DNA from: a virus
Reading direction: 5' to 3' (one strand)
Virus record (IMG/VR): IMGVR_UViG_3300037847_002819
Coordinates: 31,890-95,889 of that record
DNA length: 64,000 nucleotides
Made by a program: the position numbers and the translations under genes. The notes beneath the pieces were generated by a model, which saw nothing but the letters and a program-made list of their open reading frames with translations, ran no database searches and had not been told where the DNA came from. This document shows positions 39,154-46,332 of the stretch, one piece after another (position 1 is the first letter of the stretch; every line of letters starts with the position of its first letter).

Positions 39154-40031
39154 AAGTAGTTTATGGGCATACAGATTCAATCTATGTTCAGATTGATTCA
39201 GTTGAAAAGGCTCAAACTGCTATCAAAGAAATAGAAGCAAGTGTTAGAGAACATTTTCCTAATGTATTAGGTTTAGATGAACACCCTGTTCAGTTAGAGT
39301 TTGAAAAGTATTTTTCTGCTTTAGGCGTAGGAACGGTAAAGAATCGTAATGCAGGGTTAGTATCTTGGGAAGATGGAGTATGGTTGGATGAACCAAAATT
39401 CACCATGACAGGTTTTACTGCTAAAAGAGTTAGTGAAACTAAAATGGCAAAGGAGGTTCAAACTACTGTGCTAAAAATGTGGGTGAATCAGAATACTCAA
39501 GACGAAATAAATAAGTATTTACACAATACTTATTCTTCTGTTCTGAATGGCAAAATACCTATTAATTCTATTATTAAAAGGTCTAGACTAAAGAGCAATA
39601 GGCTTACTGTAAAATGTCCGGATTGTGGAACTAAGCATAGCATAAAAGAACACATTAAATGGTGTAAAAAATGCGGTGTGGAAGGTAAATTATTCAGAAC
39701 ATTAGACAATGCAAAACCCTCTTTTGGTGAGGGTATTTCCGGAATATTATATGCTTGGCAAAATACAGATGCCGAGTTTGATGATTCATATTTATTTATG
39801 AAAGTAAGGAATTTGCATAAGACATATACTCATCCTTTAACGGGAGAGAAGCGAAAAGCCGAATATATTTCCGGCACAACCTATGCAGACTTTGAGAGTT
39901 ATGAACCGGATTGGCGACACTACGCTGAACAGGTGATAAAGAAGGCCGAGCCTATTTACAAGGCGATGGATTGGGATTTGTCAAGCATTAGAACAGGTAA
40001 AATACAAAAGAAATTAGATGATTGGTGGTAA
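39150..40031 (+). CDS. polB2: Family B DNA polymerase, C-terminal part (motif C, thumb)
   Basis: 293 residues. Starts MKVVYGHTDSIYVQI: motif C, normally YGDTDS, with His for the first Asp; the second Asp (D9), the essential metal ligand in PolB, is kept. Then the thumb domain with FTAKRVSETKMAKE (a KKRY-like position) and an inserted zinc ribbon (CPDCGTKHSIKEHIKWCKKC). It continues exactly where polB1 stops, so no residues appear lost. Confidence 0.9.
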   Translation: MKVVYGHTDSIYVQIDSVEKAQTAIKEIEASVREHFPNVLGLDEHPVQLEFEKYFSALGVGTVKNRNAGLVSWEDGVWLDEPKFTMTGFTAKRVSETKMAKEVQTTVLKMWVNQNTQDEINKYLHNTYSSVLNGKIPINSIIKRSRLKSNRLTVKCPDCGTKHSIKEHIKWCKKCGVEGKLFRTLDNAKPSFGEGISGILYAWQNTDAEFDDSYLFMKVRNLHKTYTHPLTGEKRKAEYISGTTYADFESYEPDWRHYAEQVIKKAEPIYKAMDWDLSSIRTGKIQKKLDDWW

Positions 40032-40032
40032 T

Positions 40033-40938
40033 ATGAATAACGATGAAAAATATAATGCGGTAATTTCTGCTATGCCGGAATTTACTTATGATTGGAAGCA
40101 TGAAAATTATGATGACCCTAGCAAACCTATATTGAAAATAACTAAATCTTCTTTAGGTTCTTTCGATTGGTGCGCTAAAAAGTATGATTTTTCCTACATT
40201 CAGCGTTTGCCTCAAGACCAAACGGAGGCTATGTTGAAAGGAACAATTTGCCATACTTCAAGAGAGAATTTTTTCAATGACTTTGATGTTAAGAAAGCAG
40301 AATCAATGACTGCTAATGAGTTGTATGAGTATTGTCAAAGCCTTCATCCTATTGATGATTATTTGGATATTTCAATTACTCAATCAGCGTTTGAAGCCGA
40401 GAGGTTCATTGAAGCGAGGGATGCAAATAAGATTGATGAATATTTGCCTGTTTGTAACGAAGGAAAATTCGATGCAAATATAACAATTGATAAAGATACA
40501 AACCCTAAGTTTCCTCTAAAGAGAGACTACAAAATACATATTCAAGGTATTATTGATAGAATCTTTGAAGAAGATGGAGGGTATATTCCTTTTGAGTATA
40601 AAACAGGTGCTTGGAAAGATTACAAAGCAACAAGTATGAGAAAGGAAATGGCTTTCTATCAATTACTTATTGAAAATGCTGAAGATGAAGTATTGATTAA
40701 AAATGGATTAGACCCTAATAAGAAAGTAACTCATTGGGGTTGGTATTATCCGGTTTCTAATTATGTATTTTCAGAAGGTGTAAAGAAAAGAACAATGACT
40801 TCTGTAATGAATAATATTGCTAAGTTGATTTGGTCTTATGAAAACTCGCATTTCCCTGCAAAGTTTTTCTATAAGACTTGTTCGCATTGTTCTTTCTTTG
40901 GTATCTGTGATGCGGCACAAACCGATACATGGGTGTGA
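40033..40938 (+). CDS. Cas4/RecB-like PD-(D/E)XK nuclease
   Basis: 301 residues from the ATG at 40033. TKSSLGSFDWCAKKYDFSYI (first Cys), GTICHTSRENF, IHIQGIIDRIFEEDGGYIPF then EYKTG (the D...E-x-K active site), QxxxY-like AFYQLLIENA, and C-terminal CSHCSFFGIC. The four cysteines fit a 4Fe-4S cluster, as in Cas4/AddB. Probably a recombination or end-processing exonuclease. Confidence 0.85.
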   Translation: MNNDEKYNAVISAMPEFTYDWKHENYDDPSKPILKITKSSLGSFDWCAKKYDFSYIQRLPQDQTEAMLKGTICHTSRENFFNDFDVKKAESMTANELYEYCQSLHPIDDYLDISITQSAFEAERFIEARDANKIDEYLPVCNEGKFDANITIDKDTNPKFPLKRDYKIHIQGIIDRIFEEDGGYIPFEYKTGAWKDYKATSMRKEMAFYQLLIENAEDEVLIKNGLDPNKKVTHWGWYYPVSNYVFSEGVKKRTMTSVMNNIAKLIWSYENSHFPAKFFYKTCSHCSFFGICDAAQTDTWV

Positions 40939-40942
40939 TTAA

Positions 40943-41080
40943 ATGAAATGTAAATTATGTAAAGAAGAAATAGAAGGCCACGGTCATATGCTAACAAAAG
41001 GAAATGGTGAATGGTTTTGTTGTGATGGTTGCAATTACACAATAGTATTACCTGCAAGATTAAAGGGGGTTCACTATTGA
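40943..41080 (+). CDS. Small zinc-ribbon protein (45 aa)
   Basis: MKCKLCKEEIEGHGHMLTKG, then CCDGCNYTIVLPARL. CKLC and CCDGC form a zinc ribbon. GTGATTAA precedes the ATG. Confidence 0.6.
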   Translation: MKCKLCKEEIEGHGHMLTKGNGEWFCCDGCNYTIVLPARLKGVHY

Positions 41081-41451
41081 ACGAAGATATGATAAAAGAA
41101 AAAGTATTGTCAAGAAATTGGACATTTACAGAAATATCTAATCTAAAAGATACTATCAATAAACTTTGTAACGAAATCTATTCGGAGTCAAAACTAATTG
41201 AAAGATTTGATTTAGTTAGAGAAGTAAGAATAAACGAAAACTTCGTAGGACATACATTTGAAGATGTAATGAGAGAAGCGATACATACTAAACTATCCGG
41301 TGAAATAGCCGGAGTTATAAGGAATATGTTAAACAATGCAACAGTTAATTTTGGAGGTAAAAATAATGAAATATCCGAGGGAAGTTTGGGCGGGGAGTCA
41401 CATAAAGAACGCCCCACAAATGAAAAGAAAAGTAGTCTTATCGAGGAATGA
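41077..41451 (+). CDS. Hypothetical protein (124 aa)
   Basis: TTG start overlapping the upstream stop, with GGGGGTT as ribosome site (ATG at 41089 is an alternative). LNEDMIKEKVLSRNWTFTEI onward; helical, then a Gly/Ser/Lys-rich tail. It overlaps the primase gene by 86 bases, the longest believable overlap here. Unknown. Confidence 0.55.
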   Translation: MNEDMIKEKVLSRNWTFTEISNLKDTINKLCNEIYSESKLIERFDLVREVRINENFVGHTFEDVMREAIHTKLSGEIAGVIRNMLNNATVNFGGKNNEISEGSLGGESHKERPTNEKKSSLIEE

Positions 41452-42409
41452 ATATGCTAAGTTTGTTAATGCTCAAAATAATAGGACAAATGTTTATACA
41501 ACCGTTTACGACTTTGAACATTTTTCAGAAACGGCAAAGATAGAATCGTCTGTTATTCTTGATAGAATCTTTTTAGATTTTGATGGACATGATAATGATT
41601 TAGAATTAGCATGGAGAGATTTGAAAATGATAATGCAGAAGGTTATTGAAAACGATTGGAAACATACTATCTTCTTTTCGGGAAGAGGTTTTCATTTGTT
41701 TTTATTTGGTGAACCAACTGATTCTATTAGAGATATTCAAACCTTTTTTAGAGGAATGAAAGAAGTGCTTAAACAAGCCTTTAGCGGAAAGAATACTTTA
41801 GATGATAGAGTAGGGCAACCAACAAGATTGAGAAGAGTTCCTAATACAGTTAATATGTCATCTTCCGATAAAGAAGGTAATCCGTATTATTGTATTCCTT
41901 TGATTAAAGAAGACCTTTCTTTTAATCTTGAGCATATTCTTGAGTTAGCAACCAAACCCCGCCTTTTACCGTTCCAAATGGGCGGCAATAAGAAGGTAGT
42001 TTTTCCAAAAGCACCCCCTATTGATAAGGTGGAGGGCGAAATTAGTGTCGCAAAATATACAGGTAAATTGCCAATATTGCCCTGCTTACATAGTGCCATT
42101 ATGACGGAGAATCCTTCGCATATGGCTAGAGCATATCTTGTTTCTTGGTATAGAGACTTGCTAACAGGAAGACGACCTATCAATTCCTTGAACGAAAAAC
42201 AAGAAGTGTTAGATTTAGTCGTTGCCGAAATCAAACAACTAGTTGAAAATAATGATGAAATATGGCTAGATTGGGATGAAGCAACTACAAGAAAACACGC
42301 TAAGTTTACAGTGTTCGGAAATTACAAAACTCCTTTCTGTAATAAGTTAATTTCTGATGGTTATTGTGTAGGAAAGTGCTGGCGTTATCCAGATTATTTA
42401 GGTGAGTAA
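41366..42409 (+). CDS. priS: Primase catalytic subunit (PriS-like)
   Basis: 347 residues from the ATG at 41366 (TTGGAGG upstream). RIFLDFDGHDN (the catalytic D-x-D block), FFSGRGFHLFLFG (the S-G-x-G-x-H motif) and a C-terminal cysteine cluster (CNKLISDGYCVGKC) reminiscent of the PriL/Fe-S or zinc domain of fused viral primases. Makes primers for PolB. No separate PriL is seen. Confidence 0.85.
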   Translation: MKYPREVWAGSHIKNAPQMKRKVVLSRNEYAKFVNAQNNRTNVYTTVYDFEHFSETAKIESSVILDRIFLDFDGHDNDLELAWRDLKMIMQKVIENDWKHTIFFSGRGFHLFLFGEPTDSIRDIQTFFRGMKEVLKQAFSGKNTLDDRVGQPTRLRRVPNTVNMSSSDKEGNPYYCIPLIKEDLSFNLEHILELATKPRLLPFQMGGNKKVVFPKAPPIDKVEGEISVAKYTGKLPILPCLHSAIMTENPSHMARAYLVSWYRDLLTGRRPINSLNEKQEVLDLVVAEIKQLVENNDEIWLDWDEATTRKHAKFTVFGNYKTPFCNKLISDGYCVGKCWRYPDYLGE

Positions 42410-42410
42410 T

Positions 42411-43106
42411 ATGTTAATAATAGACAGTCGAGAAAGACAAGGTTCTAAATTAGTGCATTTAGTTGAGACTAAATGTAGGAGTTTAGGAATCAAAACAGAA
42501 AAAAAGTGGCTTGAGATTGGAGACTATGTTTTTGATGATGTTTGTTTTGAAGCAAAATCATCAACAGATTTTTTAGGTTCAGTAATGAATAAAAGAATAT
42601 GGACTCAAATAGATAATATGGATAGACACTACAAAACAAATATAGTTATTATTTATGGTTCTTTAGATGAAGCGATTTATAATGTTAAAAGGCATACAAA
42701 ATCTAAGATTCAAGAACCTGCTAGAACAATAATGTTAAATAATAAATTTCTAGGAGCAATAGGAAGAATTACATTAGATACTGATGTAAAGGCTTTTTGG
42801 GTTTCTTCTGAAGAAGAAGCGGCATTAATTATATCCGCTATTTGTAAAATGAAACCTATTGTTAGAGATGTAATTAGGCCGGAAGTATTCAAAAGAATCA
42901 CTACCGATGATTTAAGATTAGATGTTTTAACAAGCATTAAAGGTGTTTCCTATAAAAAAGCAAAGGCTCTAATTAAAGAGTATGGTTGTATTATGGAAAT
43001 AGGAGAGCAGTCTGTCCATGAATTGTGTCACATGGATGGTATAGGAGAAAAAACTGCTAAAAGAATTTTAGACACATTAAACAGTGAAGATAAGGTGAAA
43101 ATATGA
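42411..43106 (+). CDS. XPF/ERCC4-family structure-specific nuclease
   Basis: 231 residues from the ATG at 42411 (GGTGAG site). IIDSRERQGSKL, LEIGDYVFDD, CFEAKSSTDFLGSV: the G-D-x(n)-E-R-K-type nuclease core (here D-S-R-E-R, GDY, E-x-K). C-terminal helix-hairpin-helix pair (LTSIKGVSYKKAKALIKEYG, HMDGIGEKTAKRILDTL). Cuts branched DNA; probably resolves replication or repair intermediates. Confidence 0.9.
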   Translation: MLIIDSRERQGSKLVHLVETKCRSLGIKTEKKWLEIGDYVFDDVCFEAKSSTDFLGSVMNKRIWTQIDNMDRHYKTNIVIIYGSLDEAIYNVKRHTKSKIQEPARTIMLNNKFLGAIGRITLDTDVKAFWVSSEEEAALIISAICKMKPIVRDVIRPEVFKRITTDDLRLDVLTSIKGVSYKKAKALIKEYGCIMEIGEQSVHELCHMDGIGEKTAKRILDTLNSEDKVKI

Positions 43107-44641
43107 ATGACGAATTAACTAAAGTTGAAGATGTTAAAACTGCCTTGATGTATGAAGGCGAAGATGAAGAAAAATACATGGAACAGTATGAAGAGAATAC
43201 AAAGTTCTTTGCAGGTCAATTACCTGCAATTGTTCAAGAGTTTCAAAAAGATGCTACTAATGTAGCACATTATAATGAAATACCTGCGGCAATTTGTTAC
43301 TTTGTAATCTTAGGACAAATATGTAAAGATTATATTAGTATTCCTAATGGTTTCAGTATTGAAGATTCAAGAGTGCATTTCTGCCAAATTCAAACTTCCG
43401 GAACGGGTAAATCAACATTATACAATTTTGTTGGCCCTGTTGCTAATAGAGTATTTAAGAAGATTAATGATACTAATAGTCATCCTTTAGCAGAATTAAT
43501 ACCTGCTGAATACGAAGGTGAATTTGTGGCTAAGAAGCCTAAGAATTTTAATGTCTTTTCCACTACTCTTTATACTGATGCCGCATTGATTGGGCATTAC
43601 AAAGAAGAATTAGATAGAGAAGAAGATAGCGAAACTAAAGGTGAGTTTAGGCAAAAAAGAATTGCAGGTGAATTGGAAGGTAGTGGTTTAGCACATTGGG
43701 ATGAGTTTGAATATTCTGGTGTGTTTAAGGAAAGCCAACATAAACAAGATGCTATTGTTATGCTTAATACTTTTATGAATACATTACACGGTGAAAATTG
43801 GGTTGTATCTAAAAAATTGAAAGAAGGCGATACAATGATGTGTTTTTGTGAGCGTTCTGTTTTGGCTATGACTTATCCGCCACATGAATTAGAATCAGTA
43901 ATGACAGAAAAAGGTGTTCTTCAAAGAATGCTTCTGTTTATTTGGGATGTTCCGCACTTTATTCAAGATAAAATGAGAAGAAAGCAAATATCATATGCTG
44001 GTAAAATTATGAATACAGATATGCCAATTGAAAAACACGCAAATGCTTTCTTTAAGATATATTGTATGGTAAAAGAAAGATGGGAGTCTGTGGATAAAAA
44101 CGGGCTTGAAGTAATGAAATTTTCGAGTGAATTTAACGATGTATTGGAATTAGAATACGAAGGTATGGAAATGTATATTCAATCCGCTTCACCCGAAGTT
44201 AGAAAGATTGCATCTAATTTTACTACCCGTTTGCTTAAAATTCTAATTAAAATGTCTGTTCTTTGTAGCGTGGCGCAAAGTCGGTCTATTGCTAAAAAAG
44301 AAGACCGCTTCCTAGTGACGGGTTACAATGTCCGTCAAGCCGCTACCATCGTGCGACAATGTTATATGACACTTGTGGATTGGTTAGAACGAAGCCTAAG
44401 AGTTAGGCGAAGAGGCATGGCTGAAAAAGCACAAGAACCTCAATTTATCAAAGTATTCACTGAAATGGAGAAAGATGAAGAAGGATATGTTAGTAAAAGA
44501 CTATTTCTAGAAACTCTTATGGAGAAAATAGGTCTTCAAAAAGCAAGAATCTATGAATTATGGAATCATAATGAACATCACTTTGAAACAGATAAACAGG
44601 GTCGTTCAGTATTTATTAAATTGAAGGAGGGTAAAAAATGA
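43103..44641 (+). CDS. Putative replicative helicase, P-loop ATPase with C-terminal winged helix
   Basis: 512 residues. CQIQTSGTGKSTLYNFVGPV is a Walker A (about residues 100-110); GLAHWDEFEYSGVF a likely Walker B. The C-terminal 60 residues (DEEGYVSKRLFLETLMEKIG) look like a winged helix, as in MCM and DUF3987-type helicases. No other replicative helicase is visible, so position and domain order suggest this role. Not proven. Confidence 0.6.
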   Translation: MNDELTKVEDVKTALMYEGEDEEKYMEQYEENTKFFAGQLPAIVQEFQKDATNVAHYNEIPAAICYFVILGQICKDYISIPNGFSIEDSRVHFCQIQTSGTGKSTLYNFVGPVANRVFKKINDTNSHPLAELIPAEYEGEFVAKKPKNFNVFSTTLYTDAALIGHYKEELDREEDSETKGEFRQKRIAGELEGSGLAHWDEFEYSGVFKESQHKQDAIVMLNTFMNTLHGENWVVSKKLKEGDTMMCFCERSVLAMTYPPHELESVMTEKGVLQRMLLFIWDVPHFIQDKMRRKQISYAGKIMNTDMPIEKHANAFFKIYCMVKERWESVDKNGLEVMKFSSEFNDVLELEYEGMEMYIQSASPEVRKIASNFTTRLLKILIKMSVLCSVAQSRSIAKKEDRFLVTGYNVRQAATIVRQCYMTLVDWLERSLRVRRRGMAEKAQEPQFIKVFTEMEKDEEGYVSKRLFLETLMEKIGLQKARIYELWNHNEHHFETDKQGRSVFIKLKEGKK

Positions 44642-44868
44642 CAAAATGGGAAAACCAATATGTAGTGTTTGATGTAACTAAAGGGCCAAAAGTAATTATT
44701 GAGACTTTAGACACATATGGAGATGAAGGCTGGGAATGCTGTTCTATGCTAAGTATTGCAGGAACAAACATTGTTGCGTTTCTAAAAAGAAGAATAGGCG
44801 ACAATGAACCTGTTGAAGATGCAGAAGCAAAGAAGATTTCTAAACTGTGGTCTAATGGTTCTGAGTGA
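44638..44868 (+). CDS. DUF4177-like small protein (76 aa)
   Basis: MTKWENQYVVFDVTKGPKVI, ETLDTYGDEGWECCSMLSIA, IVAFLKRR follow the DUF4177 pattern (strand, helix, G-x-E-G-W-E, strand, K-R). A common small phage domain of unknown role. Confidence 0.65.
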   Translation: MTKWENQYVVFDVTKGPKVIIETLDTYGDEGWECCSMLSIAGTNIVAFLKRRIGDNEPVEDAEAKKISKLWSNGSE

Positions 44869-44873
44869 TTATA

Positions 44874-45467
44874 ATGTCTGTATTAGCGTTAGATATTGAA
44901 ACAAAGAATATGTCACATGACATAGGTGGGTTTGGTAATACCCATATGTTTCAAGTATCAACTGTTGCCACTTGGGATGGTTCAAATGGCACTGTTTATG
45001 TTGATGAACCTGTTGATTCTTTTGCTAAGTCTGGTCATGTAATTAAACCTCTTTCTGAATTAAAATATGATTTAGATAATCATTTGCAAAAAGGAGGAAG
45101 TGTGCTAGGTCATAATATAGCGGCCTTTGATTTACCTATTCTTAGAGACTCTATGGATATTTATTGCATTCATAAATATCTAAATGAAGAAAAGTATATT
45201 GATACAAGTAAATATATTCTAAAAGAACATGGTGAAAGAATACAATTAAAGAACCTTGTAAAATGTTCTTTAGATGATGCTAAACTAATGGAAAGTGCTG
45301 ATGCACCTAAATTATGGAAAATGGGAAGATACGATGAAGTGGTTGAGTATTGTATGAAAGATACTCAATTAGTATATGACCTTTGGAAGTATGGACAGGA
45401 TAATGGTATTGTTAAAGCGTTTTCTATCGAAAAAGAAGAATTTGTGGAATTAGGAGTGGAATGGTAA
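44874..45467 (+). CDS. DnaQ-like DEDD 3'-5' exonuclease
   Basis: 197 residues from the ATG at 44874. SVLALDIETKN (Exo I), VLGHNIAAFDLPIL (Exo II), VVEYCMKDTQLVYDLW (Exo III with Tyr, DEDDy type). Complete catalytic set. It may proofread or degrade host nucleic acid; the polymerase already has its own exonuclease. Confidence 0.88.
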   Translation: MSVLALDIETKNMSHDIGGFGNTHMFQVSTVATWDGSNGTVYVDEPVDSFAKSGHVIKPLSELKYDLDNHLQKGGSVLGHNIAAFDLPILRDSMDIYCIHKYLNEEKYIDTSKYILKEHGERIQLKNLVKCSLDDAKLMESADAPKLWKMGRYDEVVEYCMKDTQLVYDLWKYGQDNGIVKAFSIEKEEFVELGVEW

Positions 45468-45622
45468 TGTCAACGGCAGAATGGTTTGGCCTACTTGTTT
45501 TCCTAGTAATCATCACATTATTGTTCTTTGCCGCTTTTGGTGGTAATAATATTACAGACCAAAGTGTTGAAGACTATATGAGAAGATTAGTAGGAGAAAA
45601 AGAAGGTGACAATAATAAATGA
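45467..45622 (+). CDS. Small membrane protein (51 aa)
   Basis: MSTAEWFGLLVFLVIITLLF, then FAAFGG: one transmembrane segment at residues 5-25, followed by a charged cytoplasmic or external tail (DYMRRLVGEKEGDNNK). Unknown. Confidence 0.6.
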   Translation: MSTAEWFGLLVFLVIITLLFFAAFGGNNITDQSVEDYMRRLVGEKEGDNNK

Positions 45623-45777
45623 GTTTAAAGCAAACTTGTAAGTATTGTAATACGCCTACATTAGCGAAGCGTATATTAGGATTTTACATAGGTTCTAATG
45701 ATAAAATTAAATTGTGGGAATGCCGAGAATGTGGCGGCATTTGGTCTAACAAAACTAAAGGGGGAGGTAGTCTTTAA
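45619..45777 (+). CDS. Small zinc-ribbon protein (52 aa), last early gene
   Basis: MSLKQTCKYCNTPTLAKRIL, later ECRECGGIWSNKTK: CKYC and CREC make a zinc ribbon. Its last codons form the first arm of the terminator that follows. Confidence 0.6.
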   Translation: MSLKQTCKYCNTPTLAKRILGFYIGSNDKIKLWECRECGGIWSNKTKGGGSL

Positions 45778-45801
45778 TAGGCTACTTCCCCCATTTTTTT
45801 T
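45760..45801 (+). terminator. Terminator of the early operon
   Basis: GGGGGAGGTAG (45760-45770) pairs with CTACTTCCCCC (45782-45792, one wobble), followed by eight T (45794-45801). Confidence 0.8.
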
Positions 45802-45817
45802 GTCATTTTTTTTCTTG

Positions 45818-45846
45818 AAAAAATACTCTAAATTGGAGTATTTTTT
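45818..45846. terminator. Terminator of the late operon (bidirectional)
   Basis: AAAAAATACTC (45818-45828) pairs with GAGTATTTTTT (45836-45846). A-rich on one side and T-rich on the other, so it can act in either direction; here it mainly ends the leftward late genes. Confidence 0.7.
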
Positions 45847-45850
45847 ATTA

Positions 45851-46327
45851 TCATGGGATAGTTACTCCGTTAGCAATAAATTGCAAAGGAACAACAACTG
45901 CGCTAACTCCATCAAAAACAATGCACCTTACAGTAAAAAATGCTTCAAATGGTGCGTCTAAATCAGATGCCGGTCTTGCACCATCAATTGTTAAAGTGTT
46001 ATATCTCGGTGTATTTGTAGTTCCAGTTGAATTAATTGAGAATCTTGGTGTAGGAGAACCAAGAGGATTAGGATTGTTAGGATAAGTGTCAGAAATTTCA
46101 TCAAGCCAACCGGCTTGCCAATTATAAGTATATGCTCCTGTTCCTCCCGATGCTACTACTGATACATCAAATCCTCCTTGATTAGTAAATGTTACAACTG
46201 AACCTGTTGCTGACCCTACTACATCAATTATTTCATTAAATGGGGCAATTGGGTCAATTGTGGCTGATAAAGGCCCACCGCCTCTTTTTGCTTTTGAACC
46301 AAAACCCGAAACTGTTCTTCCAAACAT
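45851..46327 (-). CDS. Ig-like/beta-sandwich virion surface protein
   Basis: 158 residues from the ATG at 46325-46327 (MFGRTVSGFGSKAKRGGG); GTG at 46336 is part of its ribosome site. Thr/Gly/Ser-rich beta pattern (GSVVTFTNQGGFDVSVVASG, GTGAYTYNWQ) typical of Ig-like or PKD-like domains on tails. Last late gene, after the fibre. Probably decorates the tail tip. Confidence 0.65.
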   Translation of the reverse strand: MFGRTVSGFGSKAKRGGGPLSATIDPIAPFNEIIDVVGSATGSVVTFTNQGGFDVSVVASGGTGAYTYNWQAGWLDEISDTYPNNPNPLGSPTPRFSINSTGTTNTPRYNTLTIDGARPASDLDAPFEAFFTVRCIVFDGVSAVVVPLQFIANGVTIP

Positions 46328-46332
46328 AGTTA

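Noticed and set aside
45698-45961. Plus-strand open frame across the early/late boundary
   Set aside because: It runs through both terminators, is in another frame of the zinc-ribbon gene, and has an odd hydrophobic composition; no ribosome site.
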